This document shows, one piece after another, positions 7,212-16,486 of a stretch of 45,439 nt of DNA. The DNA is from Candidatus Dependentiae bacterium (lineage in GTDB: Bacteria > Babelota > Babeliae > Babelales > Vermiphilaceae). Both the position numbers and the translations under genes were made by a program. Position 1 is the stretch's first letter, and each line of letters opens with the position of its first letter. A model generated the notes under the pieces. It saw only the letters and a program-made list of their open reading frames with translations, had not been told where the DNA came from and ran no database searches. The stretch is from contig JAPLIR010000027.1 in assembly GCA_026389015.1 (NCBI GenBank), positions 1-45,439 of the forward strand, given 5' to 3'.

Positions 7212-10200
7212 ATGACCAATCAACAAAAGTTTGTTGAGCAGCTGAAAAAGCGCAAAGAGAGCGCGCTTAAAGAACAAAAGAATTTTGCACAAATAGCTGA
7301 AAAAGCAGCTGAAGAGTATAAAGATAAAAAAGCTCAACAGGATGAATTTGGTAAAACATCTGCAGATGCAACAGCAGCGGCTGTTCCTTTTGGTTTTACG
7401 GTACCGCAACGGATAGAGCTTATTACCTTAAAAAGTGCTTTATTAAAGTACAGAAAAGATTTGGCCGATTTACAGCTTAAAGACAAGCAACAAGAAGTTT
7501 CGCTTACGGATGACGAAGTGTTTGTTGAGTCAGTACATTTGGAAGTGTTACAAGAACAGCAGTGTGGCATAAAATCATCCATTGTGGTGACGTGTGAGCA
7601 AATAGACGCGGCATCACAGGAACTAGAAAAAAAGAAGCAAGCATTCTCATCGCTTAAAGCAAAATATAATGATGAGATTACTAAAATTCGCAAGATACGC
7701 GAAGAAGAAAGCGAGAGGCTTAAGACTCTGAGCGAGCGTTACAGTATTCCGCTTGGCAATGAACTGAATACCTTCAGCTTAGAACCTAAAAAGACGGTTG
7801 ATCTTTATCGAGGATTTACCGAAGTTGCGGCACTCAATACTCATGTTCAGCTTCTCAACGAGCGTGAAACCTATTTTGTTGCACTGATTGCCTTGGAACA
7901 AGAGAAGATTAACTATGTTGAAGACATGGCAATGGTCAAGGAGACTTACCATAAAATAGCGTTGCGTAAGTTTGCATCGGAAGATGTTATCGACCAAGAA
8001 ATTAAAAAATATCTTGAGCGACGAACGGCAAACGAAGCTTTGCTCAAAAGTTATAAGGCAAAGAAAGAAGAGCTTGAAGGTGCGCTCGCCAAAATTCAAA
8101 ATGAAGTGCTTGAGAACCTTAAAAAAAGAAAAGCTGATATTCAACAGCAAAAGGATGATTTATTCAAAGGGCGCATGAGCCATTATGCAGCTTGTTTGAG
8201 TTATCTAGATAAAGCCGAAGAAGACCTCACCTTGCAGATGGATGTGATAGGAAGTATCGGCAAGACCTATGGTGAGATTGTTAATGTTCTGGATAAAATC
8301 ATTGGTCACAGTAAGTTTATTTTCTCTGAATTAGAATCGATTACTATTTGGTATCGCCCAGAATATGCAATCACCTGGAAGGGGATTGCCAACATAGGTG
8401 CCGATATTAAAATGTTCTTGATTGATGTTAAGAATTATTTTGTGCATTTCGATGTTAAATATTTTGTTGTGCAGTTCAAAGACTTATTTAAAAAGCCCTT
8501 AGCATTACTTTTGTCATTATGTTTGATAGCAGCAATATTCAGTGGTTTATTACTGGTGCGTCGTTATGGTATTTTTATAGTGGTATTGTTGCATCATTTG
8601 AGTGAGCGTTGTCATTGGTTTGTGCGTTGTGTACTCCAGGTGGTTGCTCTTGGGCTTGGATTTGTTTCGCAACATGCTATCGGTATGGCTGTTTGGATAG
8701 TTGGTTTTATATTTATTGGTCATCATACGGTCTCCGACCCTTACCTTGGTATCTTGTTTTATCTTCTTTCTATTGCTTATCTCTTGTATCTTTCTTTCAG
8801 ATTCTTTAGTTATCTGCCGGTCTTTAATGAGCGTTATGGCTATTGCTTAATGAACCGTGATTCTGCATGGCGCTTTACGATGGTGCTTGCGTTCTTGGTT
8901 AACGTAACCATTGTCTTGATGTGTTTTAGACAAGCTTTTATGTTGGCACAATTTTCAAAGTCTGAGTTGCCAACTATATTACTTGCTATCAATGTTATTT
9001 TATTCCAAATCTCATTGCTCTGTCTGATAACCAAAGAGCAAGTACTGAGCTTGATACCAACATATACAGATATGGGCGAACGTATTTATAAGTTGATAGA
9101 TAGGCATTATTATATTCTTGCGCTGGCAATCGCAGGAATCATTATCATGAGTAATCCCTATATAGGGTATGGTCGCTTGGTAATGTACATCACCTTGGGT
9201 TTATTATATTCATTGGTATTGATCAAGGTTTTACATTGGAGTCATTCAATGATAAAACAGGTAGCTTCGTCTACTTTTTTTATCACACAAGATGACGTGG
9301 TGCGTGAGCGTTTTGCTTATGCAAAAACATGGTTTGGCGTTGTCATTATTTGCTCGTTTTTATTCTTTATGTTGATTGGCATTTTAGTGGGTGCCAAAAT
9401 TTGGGGCTTGCCTATCACGGTGAGTGATGTTATGCGCTGGTTTAATCAACCATTGCTTGGTATTGGCAAGGGTGGTTCTAATCCGCTCACCTTAATCACG
9501 CTGGCGACTATTATGTTGTTTATTGTTGCGGGTTTTGTTTTATCATTTGTTTTTAATCGATTTGTTCTTGAAAAGATCTTTGATTTGATGCTTGTCGATT
9601 CAGGTGTGCAGAGTGCTATTACGAATCTAACACGCTATCTTTTTGTTGCCGTTGCGATTTTGCTTGGGCTGCAAAGCACAGGATACGGCGGGCTTATTAC
9701 GTACATGTATGTGCTCATTTTGGGTATAGGGTATTTGATTCAAAATCCATTAAACGATTTAGTTGCGTACTTCATCATCTTGATGCAGCGGCCGATTAAA
9801 ATTGGTGATTACATTCAGATTGACGAAAATGTGATGGGCGTAGTACGAAAAATTACGCCAAAATCAGTGACCCTACGTAAAAAAAATAGCACGACTATTG
9901 TGGTGCCTAATGCGCAGATTATCAATAAAGCAATTGTTAACTGGAACTATTCTCGTAACTTTACGGCTTTTAACGATATCATGCTCATTGTCAGCTACAA
10001 TGAAGATCCTTCAAAAGTTAAGGATCTGTTGTTAGCGGCCATTGATGCGCATCCTAATATCTTGAAAAATCCAAAGCCGGTGATTCGTCTTGAAAACTTC
10101 CGCGACAACGGTTTTGAATTTTTAGTGCGTGGCTATTTGAGTTCAGATTATACGATGCAGCAATGGGAAATTGCCAGTGATGTGCGTTTGAGTATCGTGA

Positions 10201-10298
10201 AAATATTGCGAGAAAATAATATTGAGATTGCGGTTCCAATGCCGGTAATCGTGACGCCTATTCGTAATGGATCAAAAGAAAAAGAACTATTGGGATAA
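7212..10298 (+). CDS. MscS/MscK-type large mechanosensitive ion channel
   Basis: The protein opens when membrane tension rises and releases solutes in hypo-osmotic shock. The first roughly 400 residues are charged, Lys/Glu/Gln-rich coiled coil, matching the periplasmic domain of MscK (KefA). About ten hydrophobic membrane segments follow from residue about 415. The last 250 residues hold the MscS core: the pore-lining helix region GYGGLITYMYVLILGIGYL, then QNPLNDLVAYFIILMQRPI, then the beta domain IGDYIQIDENVMGVV...IVVPNAQIINKAIVNW. The ATG at 7212 is only the first in-frame ATG after the second frameshift; the frame is open back to 7182 and the natural start is probably 6786. Downstream is a strong shared terminator. 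The family is clear; the intact length depends on resolving the frameshifts. Confidence 0.92.
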   Translation: MTNQQKFVEQLKKRKESALKEQKNFAQIAEKAAEEYKDKKAQQDEFGKTSADATAAAVPFGFTVPQRIELITLKSALLKYRKDLADLQLKDKQQEVSLTDDEVFVESVHLEVLQEQQCGIKSSIVVTCEQIDAASQELEKKKQAFSSLKAKYNDEITKIRKIREEESERLKTLSERYSIPLGNELNTFSLEPKKTVDLYRGFTEVAALNTHVQLLNERETYFVALIALEQEKINYVEDMAMVKETYHKIALRKFASEDVIDQEIKKYLERRTANEALLKSYKAKKEELEGALAKIQNEVLENLKKRKADIQQQKDDLFKGRMSHYAACLSYLDKAEEDLTLQMDVIGSIGKTYGEIVNVLDKIIGHSKFIFSELESITIWYRPEYAITWKGIANIGADIKMFLIDVKNYFVHFDVKYFVVQFKDLFKKPLALLLSLCLIAAIFSGLLLVRRYGIFIVVLLHHLSERCHWFVRCVLQVVALGLGFVSQHAIGMAVWIVGFIFIGHHTVSDPYLGILFYLLSIAYLLYLSFRFFSYLPVFNERYGYCLMNRDSAWRFTMVLAFLVNVTIVLMCFRQAFMLAQFSKSELPTILLAINVILFQISLLCLITKEQVLSLIPTYTDMGERIYKLIDRHYYILALAIAGIIIMSNPYIGYGRLVMYITLGLLYSLVLIKVLHWSHSMIKQVASSTFFITQDDVVRERFAYAKTWFGVVIICSFLFFMLIGILVGAKIWGLPITVSDVMRWFNQPLLGIGKGGSNPLTLITLATIMLFIVAGFVLSFVFNRFVLEKIFDLMLVDSGVQSAITNLTRYLFVAVAILLGLQSTGYGGLITYMYVLILGIGYLIQNPLNDLVAYFIILMQRPIKIGDYIQIDENVMGVVRKITPKSVTLRKKNSTTIVVPNAQIINKAIVNWNYSRNFTAFNDIMLIVSYNEDPSKVKDLLLAAIDAHPNILKNPKPVIRLENFRDNGFEFLVRGYLSSDYTMQQWEIASDVRLSIVKILRENNIEIAVPMPVIVTPIRNGSKEKELLG

Positions 10299-10316
10299 GT
10301 AGAAAATAAGGCAAAA

Positions 10317-10350
10317 AATCAGGGCAACATACAACATGTTGCCCTGATTT
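10317..10350 (+). terminator. Bidirectional rho-independent terminator
   Basis: A 13-bp perfect stem, ATCAGGGCAACAT (10318-10330) with ATGTTGCCCTGAT (10336-10348), encloses the 5-base loop ACAAC. A-rich and T-rich flanks lie on either side. It sits between the convergent channel gene and the small membrane protein gene and can serve both. Confidence 0.88.
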
Positions 10351-10359
10351 AGTTTAAAG

Positions 10360-10602
10360 CTATTTCTTTGGTGTATTATTATTATTATTATTATTATCTT
10401 GTTTATTCATCAGTTCCATGACTCTTGTGTGCACTTCTAATTTAATTAAGCCGACAACAATCATATAAATTGCGCCAATGATAACAAGAACGTGGAGGTA
10501 TTTTTCAAGTACACCCAAGGTGTTCAAGAGTAATACGATACCTGTTGCTACTAATAGAATACCTTTGTTTCTGTCAGATAAGCCGTTAAATAAATTGAAC
10601 AT
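10360..10602 (-). CDS. Small two-helix membrane protein with poly-Asn tail (LiaI/LiaF-like TM region)
   Basis: An 80-residue protein with two membrane helices: GILLVATGIVLLLNTLGVL (about 14-32) and YLHVLVIIGAIYMIVVGLI (about 35-53). The spacing resembles the LiaI/LiaF-like transmembrane region found in many small envelope proteins. The cytosolic tail contains seven consecutive asparagines encoded by an ATT/AAT microsatellite. AAGGAG sits seven bases before the ATG. No function can be given. It is separated from its neighbours by a terminator on one side and about 110 bases on the other. Confidence 0.75.
   Translation of the reverse strand: MFNLFNGLSDRNKGILLVATGIVLLLNTLGVLEKYLHVLVIIGAIYMIVVGLIKLEVHTRVMELMNKQDNNNNNNNTPKK
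10374..10397. repeat. (ATT)n trinucleotide microsatellite inside a gene
   Basis: Twenty-four bases of uninterrupted ATT repeat, read on the minus strand as AAT codons, give the Asn7 tract near the C terminus of the small membrane protein. Expansion or contraction by whole units would keep the frame and only alter the tail length. Confidence 0.95.
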
Positions 10603-10715
10603 TACAATCTCCTTTATTATTATGCTTTTTTATAAGCATGGATGGGTTATAGATTATTATCCATTCCAGATTAAAGAGGTAGTGCAACTTTTGTCTAGAG
10701 TTTGTAAATGGTGTT

Positions 10716-12107
10716 CTATGCAACACTCAGAAATTGTGCCGAAAGATGCGTGTTAATGAGTGGGTTTTGCAGTTCTGAAATAGTAGAACAACAAGCTGCA
10801 GCTGGATCTCCCGAGGCATTGAGCATTCCTGCCCAATATTCATTGCCGGGATATGAGTTGCCATCCCACGCATAGTTAGCAATGAGTAACTTGTCCTTAT
10901 TTTTGCCAATTAAAGGGTCGGCTGGATTTCTCTTGGAAAAATGCAGCGTAATGTTTTTATATTTTTGACCATCTTTAGCGCCTCCGCAAGTCTGTGTCGT
11001 GGCGGGAAACCAACTAAAATCAATGTCTGCAATAGAAGATAAGTCGTTTTGATCTATGATCTCAGCATATACTTCAAGCATCAGTTGTGCTTGTATCTCT
11101 TGGTTGACTGCCCATACACCAATGCCGAGCCCAACGTTATGCACATATGTTTTTTTGTTTTGTTCTGTTCCGCGTTTGTGTGCATCACGTAAAAATGGTT
11201 CGATGACTAAGCGCATGCGCTTTTTATATACTTCGTTGTTGAGGTAACGGTTAGAACCAATGTTACTGTATCGTCCGGTTGCATCATTGCGTGCTTGGTT
11301 AAAGGTGGGAAAATCTACACCATAGAAATCTGCCCATAGAGAAAGTAATGGATTGTTGTTGTTGCCTGATCCATAACCTTTTGCCGTGGTATTTTGCTCT
11401 TGTGTTATAAGCATGTGCTGATATTCCATTAAGCCGGGTTTTTCAAATCGTGCTCCAACGAGTCCAACATAGACACCTTCTTCTTGATAAGTTCCAGCTT
11501 TGTCTCGTACCGATTTGTTGTTGCGATCTCCATTATTGATAAAGTAGGTTGGCACAGAAACGCCGATTAGAGAAGCGATTTGCATTTCGTCATATGAAAT
11601 ATAATTTTTGAGAATTAATGGTGATTTTTCTCTGGCTGTGCCAATAGTTTCAAATGCGCCAGAGCCTTGTGTTTTGCCATCTCTGAGGAGATAACTATCG
11701 CTTGACGTCATAAACATTAATGGTCGTTGGGTCAAAAGTCGATCGATAAATTCTAGTTGCGTCATATCTTTATACAGCGCTTGTTCGGCAGGACTTCCCT
11801 GGGTTTTTTTGTGGAGCATGAACTCATTGATAAGCTGCAAAACTGAACCATGCATTATTGGGTAGGTATTGCGTGCATATTCAGCTATTTTTGCCTGTTT
11901 GGTTTGGTCGTTGCCTGCGATGACAGCAATTCTATTGTTGTTAGTGGGAAACTTGCCACCAAGAAAATTGCCATTTTGTGCAAATGTTTGTGACCGTTGA
12001 ACTAAATCATTAAAGGTTTGTTGATGTGTTTCTTCTTTTTTTATAGTCAATGCTGTGGCAGTTAAGCTCAACATAAGAAAAATTGAAAGGGCTTTTGAAC
12101 TTTTCAT
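10716..12107 (-). CDS. Exported protein of unknown function
   Basis: A 463-residue protein with a clear signal peptide (MKSSKALSIFLMLSLTATAL). The ATG at 12107 is chosen because the upstream ATG (12119) is ATGGAGAAACTCATG, whose GGAG is a well-spaced ribosome binding site for 12107. The mature part is rich in polar residues and has no motif that I recognise. Segments such as RPLMFMTSSDSYLLRDG, ISYDEMQIASLIGVSVPTYF and EEGVYVGLVGARFEKPG look like a folded alpha/beta domain. A run of Cys and Ala near the end (AAACCSTISE) is unusual. From memory it may resemble uncharacterised proteins seen in Legionella-like intracellular bacteria, but this was not checked. It could be an effector or periplasmic protein. 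Confidence 0.85.
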   Translation of the reverse strand: MKSSKALSIFLMLSLTATALTIKKEETHQQTFNDLVQRSQTFAQNGNFLGGKFPTNNNRIAVIAGNDQTKQAKIAEYARNTYPIMHGSVLQLINEFMLHKKTQGSPAEQALYKDMTQLEFIDRLLTQRPLMFMTSSDSYLLRDGKTQGSGAFETIGTAREKSPLILKNYISYDEMQIASLIGVSVPTYFINNGDRNNKSVRDKAGTYQEEGVYVGLVGARFEKPGLMEYQHMLITQEQNTTAKGYGSGNNNNPLLSLWADFYGVDFPTFNQARNDATGRYSNIGSNRYLNNEVYKKRMRLVIEPFLRDAHKRGTEQNKKTYVHNVGLGIGVWAVNQEIQAQLMLEVYAEIIDQNDLSSIADIDFSWFPATTQTCGGAKDGQKYKNITLHFSKRNPADPLIGKNKDKLLIANYAWDGNSYPGNEYWAGMLNASGDPAAACCSTISELQNPLINTHLSAQFLSVA

Positions 12108-12261
12108 GAGTTTCTCCATTATGGTTGAAAATTGTTACTAATAGGATAAGGCTTGTTTAAAGCGCTTGTTCTTATCTCATTACCAGTGTGCACTATCCAC
12201 ATTGTTTTGCAAAAGCATAGCCAATGAGTTGATTGGAATGGAGTTGGGGCGGCATTTAGGA

Positions 12262-12810
12262 TTATTGGTCCGAAAAGCCACTTAAAGGCCATTCTTTGGA
12301 GAAATCAAGATGGGGGTCAATCAGTGGCTTATGGTTCACCAAAAAGTGGACGCCCGTGATTTTGATGCCATTTTCGCGAATTGTTTTGAGTAACCCTTCA
12401 ATCAATAGCCATTTGTTGTGTAGGGTTGCTTCTTTGGAGAATGGATAGCGATCAAACGACACATAAGCCATATCCTGGCTGCCAAGGAGCACTGCTTGTA
12501 GCGACACCTTTTTAGTCATCAGTGCTTCTTCATTTAGTAACGTCAGCCAACTATTGATTAAATACTGCAGGTTTTCTGCCTTGTTGTCAGACCAGATAAG
12601 TTCAATGGTTTCATGATGCCATGCAGCATTACGCCAAAAATAAAGGGTGACCTTTTTCTTGGCAATGGCCGTTTGGGCTTGCTCTTGGAGTGCTACGTGG
12701 TCGGCCGTTGGTGTAGAACGAATAATAATCCATTCTTGGTGCAGTGCATAAAGCAGTGCGCCTACAACAGCACAGATTAATGATAGAGCAATGAGTGAAT
12801 TTTTTTTCAT
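12262..12810 (-). CDS. GerMN-domain protein, membrane anchored
   Basis: A 182-residue protein with one N-terminal membrane helix (SLIALSLICAVVGALLYAL), followed by a GerMN-type domain. The visible pattern is KVTLYFWRNAAWHHETIEL, a helix LQYLINSWLTLLNEEAL, SLQAVLLGSQDMAYVSFDR, LLIEGLLKTIRENGIKITGVHFLV, and a final PLIDPHLDFSKEWPL that resembles the usual closing strand. GerMN domains bind envelope components in spore germination proteins and are often encoded next to cell-wall amidases outside spore formers. Here the start overlaps the amidase stop by four bases (ATGA), so the two are translationally coupled. The likely role is extracytoplasmic, assisting peptidoglycan processing. The domain call is by pattern only and moderately sure. 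Confidence 0.75.
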   Translation of the reverse strand: MKKNSLIALSLICAVVGALLYALHQEWIIIRSTPTADHVALQEQAQTAIAKKKVTLYFWRNAAWHHETIELIWSDNKAENLQYLINSWLTLLNEEALMTKKVSLQAVLLGSQDMAYVSFDRYPFSKEATLHNKWLLIEGLLKTIRENGIKITGVHFLVNHKPLIDPHLDFSKEWPLSGFSDQ

Positions 12811-13505
12811 GCTTGTACCATCGTAATAATTTTCTTGAGACTTTCTGCAATAGGGTCGACATAGGTTGTCCAGGTATCTTTATCTTTCAGGCCAGCTTCA
12901 AACATAATGGCAGGCGCTTTAATGCCAATGAGTGGTTTGCAGGGCAGCTTGTACATTCCTGCACATGTAAATTGTCGCTTATATTCTTCTGCATGTAATG
13001 TTTGTTGGATGATGGTGCCATGCGTGCGCGTGAGGCCATAGTTAAACAAATGGGCTTGATCGTAACTGCAAAAAGCTGTATCAAATTTCTTGGTAATAAA
13101 GTCATCGTTATAGGAGAAGTTATAGAGATAGATCGTTGGTTGTGTTGCGTGTTCGGCATAAAAGTGAATGCTTAAATAGAGGTCAACATTAAGACGGTTG
13201 GCAAAGTGCGCATTTTGTAATGGCTGCACTGTTTGACCAGGATCGCGGCTGAGGACAACACGCACATTGGTGTTTTGTTCTTCCACTACTTGTTTTAATT
13301 TTTCTGCGTACTGCAACGTCAACGTGCGTTCTAGCGCATCGTCAATAGTTCTGCCTGTTTGTTGTGCGTCGCCAGCTGGGTCAAGCATAATGGTGACCAC
13401 GCGTTTTGGCTTCACGGGTGATGAGAAGAAGAAGGGGAACATGGGCGTACTTGTGATTGCAAGTATAGCGCCGAGTAAGATGCGATATTTTTTAGTTAGC
13501 GACAT
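12807..13505 (-). CDS. N-acetylmuramoyl-L-alanine amidase (Amidase_3 fold), first zinc ligand missing
   Basis: The fold matches AmiC/CwlM-type amidases, which cut the bond between N-acetylmuramate and L-alanine in peptidoglycan. Family landmarks in order: the first strand VVTIMLDPAGD (about 36-46), glutamate ligand E59 in ALERTLTL, LSRDPGQTVQPLQ, FANRLNVDLYLSIHFYAE with the zinc histidine H114, and the catalytic glutamate in IMFEAGL (E203). The usual DPGHGG at the first strand is DPAGDA here, so the first zinc histidine is absent. Activity is therefore doubtful, or zinc binding is changed. An N-terminal hydrophobic segment suggests export. The gene overlaps recD2 by 10 bases and the GerMN gene by 4, so it lies inside a tight minus-strand operon. 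Confidence 0.85.
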   Translation of the reverse strand: MSLTKKYRILLGAILAITSTPMFPFFFSSPVKPKRVVTIMLDPAGDAQQTGRTIDDALERTLTLQYAEKLKQVVEEQNTNVRVVLSRDPGQTVQPLQNAHFANRLNVDLYLSIHFYAEHATQPTIYLYNFSYNDDFITKKFDTAFCSYDQAHLFNYGLTRTHGTIIQQTLHAEEYKRQFTCAGMYKLPCKPLIGIKAPAIMFEAGLKDKDTWTTYVDPIAESLKKIITMVQA

Positions 13506-15688
13506 TGTAAATCAGTAGTTAAAAATTGTTGTAGGAATGTTTGACGGACAGTGCCTTTATTATTTTTAATAGCCATGGCAATAGCTCGTGTTTGGCCAAT
13601 AAAGATGCAGATTTTTTTAGCACGAGTTATGGCGGTATAAATTAAGTTTCGTTGTAATAGCGTGAAGTGTTGCATGAATATAGGGATAATAGCAACAGCA
13701 TATTCAGACCCTTGGCTTTTGTGAATCGAGATAGCGTAGGCAAGTACGAGTTCATCTAATTCAGAAAATTCATAATCAACAATGGTTTCATCATATTTGA
13801 CCAAGAGCATACGGTCTTCGGTATTAATGTCATCGATAAAGCCAATGTCACCATTAAAAACATGTTTGTCGTAGTTGTTACGCAGTTGCATGACGCGGTC
13901 ACCAATTTTAAAAGTAGTGCCATGATTCATGACTTGTTTTTCGCTGGTTGTTTTATTCAGCACAGCTTGCAAATGATGGTTCAGATTTTGTGTGCCAACA
14001 ACGCCGCGGTTCATGGGTACCAGCACCATTGCGTCATTAGGATGAATGCCAAATTGGGCTAATTTTTGTGTAAAGATAACATCTAAATGTTCCGCTACCT
14101 TTTCGGGCAGATCTTCCTTAATAAAAAAGAAGTCGCGCTTTGCATCGGGCAATGATGTTACCGGAAATTCACCCGTATTGATACGGTGGGCGTTGACAAT
14201 AATTAAACTGTCTTGCGCTTGGCGGAAAATTTCTTTGAGACGTATGCTGGTGATTTTACCGCTTGCTATGCAATCATTCAAGAAGTTCCCGGCACCAACG
14301 GAAGGTAGTTGGTCCACGTCACCAATCAATACCAAATGTGCATTGAGAGGGATTGCCTTGAGTACTGCATAGGCTAAAAATATATCAATCATCGACGCTT
14401 CATCGATAATCAAATAATCGAGCGCTAACGCATTTTGTTCGTTTTTCAAAAAGCCCATGGTAGCAAAATCAAACTCAAGAAGACGATGCAAGGTTGTTGC
14501 CTTGCGGTGGGTGCTTTCGGTAATACGCTTTGCAGCACGTCCTGTTGGTGCAGCAAGACGATAGGTCAATTGTGCACTGTCCAGCACGTGGAGTAATTTT
14601 TTAATAATAGTTGTTTTTCCGGTTCCGGGTCCACCAGTGATCACGGTCACTTTGTTTTGCAAGCAAGCCAAAATACCACGTTGTTGATCTTCATTGAGGG
14701 CGAGGTCGCGCTCATGGCTTGGCATGCGCAACGAAGCATAAATAGCATCAAGGTCGAAGGGATGGTTGCTCGGATAGTCACAGAGCTTTTGTAATTTTTG
14801 TGCTACACCTTTTTCAGAAAAATAGTATTGAGTGAGCGTTACAAAATGTTCATCTTCATATGATATCAGTTTTATCTTATCGCTATTGTACAGTTCGTGG
14901 AGCGCATTCTTAATAGTGTGGGCTGTTTCTTCTAATTGTAGTTCGAGTAACTCGCAGGTGATATCTTTGAGTTTGTTGAGTTCAAGATACAAGTGGCCAT
15001 TGTTGAGTGTTGTCGTGATAGCAAAAAGAATGCCAGCTTTGATACGCTTGATTGAATGGGGTTCAAAGCCCATGTTTTGCGCTATCTGATCAGCGATTTT
15101 AAAGCCTATACCCCAAATATCTTCAGCCAATCGGTAGGGATTTTCGTTTAGAATCGCAATGGATCCTTGGCCATATTTTTTATAAATTTTCACTGCATAC
15201 GCTGGCGAGATGCCTTTGTCTTGCAAGAAAACCATGACGGTGGAGATTTCTTTTTGGTCCTGCCATGCCTTGGTAATAACATCAAGTCGTTTTTCGCCAA
15301 TGCCATCAACTTCGCGCAAACGTTGTGGATGTTTGTCGATAACATCAAGAACTTCTGTGCCAAAGTAATTGACCAGTTTTTCTGCATAGCTTGGGCCAAT
15401 GCCTTTAATCATCCCTGAGCCAAGGTATTTTTTTAGACCAACAACATTAGTTGGTGCAGAGGTTGTGCAGGAGCTTGCTTCAAATTGTTTACCAAACTTG
15501 GGGTGCATGACCCATGCGCCCTGCATGTTGACTTGCTCGCCTGGTTGGATGGAATTTAAGTAGCCGCGCACCAGCGTTGAATTGTTTTTATTGATTTGTA
15601 CAACAAAAACAGCAAAACCATTTTCTGGGCTTTGAAACACAATCCGTTCTACGGTGCCGGTAATATTCTCTGTTGGATTTTGGTTCAT
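13496..15688 (-). CDS. recD2: RecD2-family ATP-dependent 5'-3' DNA helicase
   Basis: A 730-residue SF1B helicase of the RecD2/TraA type, which unwinds DNA 5' to 3' in recombination and repair without RecBC. The N-terminal region carries the OB-like start and helix-hairpin-helix elements (GIGPSYAE near 97, DGIGEKR near 128, WGIGFKIAD near 192) typical of RecD2. Helicase motifs: Walker A GGPGTGKTT at 352-360, APTGRAAKRI near 380, Walker B IIDEASMID near 427-435, GDVDQLPSVG at 456-465, LKEIFRQ near 484-490, and the C-terminal AYAISIHKSQGSEY motif V/VI region. Length is normal for the family. The stop overlaps the amidase start; upstream, 24 bases separate it from another exported protein gene. 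High confidence. Confidence 0.96.
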   Translation of the reverse strand: MNQNPTENITGTVERIVFQSPENGFAVFVVQINKNNSTLVRGYLNSIQPGEQVNMQGAWVMHPKFGKQFEASSCTTSAPTNVVGLKKYLGSGMIKGIGPSYAEKLVNYFGTEVLDVIDKHPQRLREVDGIGEKRLDVITKAWQDQKEISTVMVFLQDKGISPAYAVKIYKKYGQGSIAILNENPYRLAEDIWGIGFKIADQIAQNMGFEPHSIKRIKAGILFAITTTLNNGHLYLELNKLKDITCELLELQLEETAHTIKNALHELYNSDKIKLISYEDEHFVTLTQYYFSEKGVAQKLQKLCDYPSNHPFDLDAIYASLRMPSHERDLALNEDQQRGILACLQNKVTVITGGPGTGKTTIIKKLLHVLDSAQLTYRLAAPTGRAAKRITESTHRKATTLHRLLEFDFATMGFLKNEQNALALDYLIIDEASMIDIFLAYAVLKAIPLNAHLVLIGDVDQLPSVGAGNFLNDCIASGKITSIRLKEIFRQAQDSLIIVNAHRINTGEFPVTSLPDAKRDFFFIKEDLPEKVAEHLDVIFTQKLAQFGIHPNDAMVLVPMNRGVVGTQNLNHHLQAVLNKTTSEKQVMNHGTTFKIGDRVMQLRNNYDKHVFNGDIGFIDDINTEDRMLLVKYDETIVDYEFSELDELVLAYAISIHKSQGSEYAVAIIPIFMQHFTLLQRNLIYTAITRAKKICIFIGQTRAIAMAIKNNKGTVRQTFLQQFLTTDLQCR

Positions 15689-15712
15689 AACTGGTGCGCA
15701 GGCTTTGTAAGG

Positions 15713-16450
15713 TTATAGGGCGTGATTAAGGTGTTGTTCATCCATCAATTTTTTAAATTGTGCCCATGCTTTTGGACAGCTACGCATAAGGTCTTCAAGG
15801 AAGTGCGTCAAATCGGTACAGAATTGGTCGAATGTTTTGAATGAGTTGATTTGCTCATTAAAAAATTGCATATCATTATTTTCGTCTGTATCAGCCCATT
15901 TGAGCAACAAACAATCTTGCCTGTTACGTTTGGTGCATGATTCAGTAATAAGGATAAGCATTTGATCTTTTGCGCCGCGTGCATTTTTGGTGAAAGGAGA
16001 CACTTTGCCTTCAAAATCTTTTTTTGCTTGTTTTAAGCATACGCCGAATTCTTTTTTAAGTCTGTTGTATGAAGCTTCAAGATCTTCCAATACTTGGCGA
16101 TTGTTGACGCTATTTTTTGTATAGGTTGTTTCTTTTTGATAAAATTCTGCTTCATATTCACTTTCTAATGCCGCTAAGGTGCGCACTGAATGGAATTCGC
16201 CATCAAAAAGATAAAGGCCTTTTAATTCTTTCTTTTTGGTTACTTCACCAAACTGAATTTTTTTAATTTCTCGACGAACTTGGAGCATGAGCTTAATGGT
16301 TTTAGCGTTAACGCCGAGTGAAAAGCCGTCAATGAAATCAATAATGGGCGATACAAGAATTATTTCGTGATGCTCTTGAGGTTTTGTAGCTTGAGCACAT
16401 GGGGTATACAGCGATCCACAGATTGTCAGTGATAGTATTAGCTTTTTCAT
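15713..16450 (-). CDS. Exported helical protein of unknown function
   Basis: A 245-residue protein with a signal peptide (MKKLILSLTICGSLYTPCAQA). The mature part is strongly helical and charged, with a stretch around residues 85-150 (ALESEYEAEFYQ, VLEDLEASYNRLKKEFG) that reads as coiled coil. Four cysteines occur (around 136, 172, 180 and 211), so disulfides are possible after export. No family is recognised. AAGGAG lies seven bases upstream of the ATG. It is followed by recD2 at 24 bases on the same strand, so co-transcription is likely although the roles look unrelated. Confidence 0.82.
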   Translation of the reverse strand: MKKLILSLTICGSLYTPCAQATKPQEHHEIILVSPIIDFIDGFSLGVNAKTIKLMLQVRREIKKIQFGEVTKKKELKGLYLFDGEFHSVRTLAALESEYEAEFYQKETTYTKNSVNNRQVLEDLEASYNRLKKEFGVCLKQAKKDFEGKVSPFTKNARGAKDQMLILITESCTKRNRQDCLLLKWADTDENNDMQFFNEQINSFKTFDQFCTDLTHFLEDLMRSCPKAWAQFKKLMDEQHLNHAL

Positions 16451-16486
16451 AAAAAGACTCCTTAACTTAATTGATATGGTTCGTTA

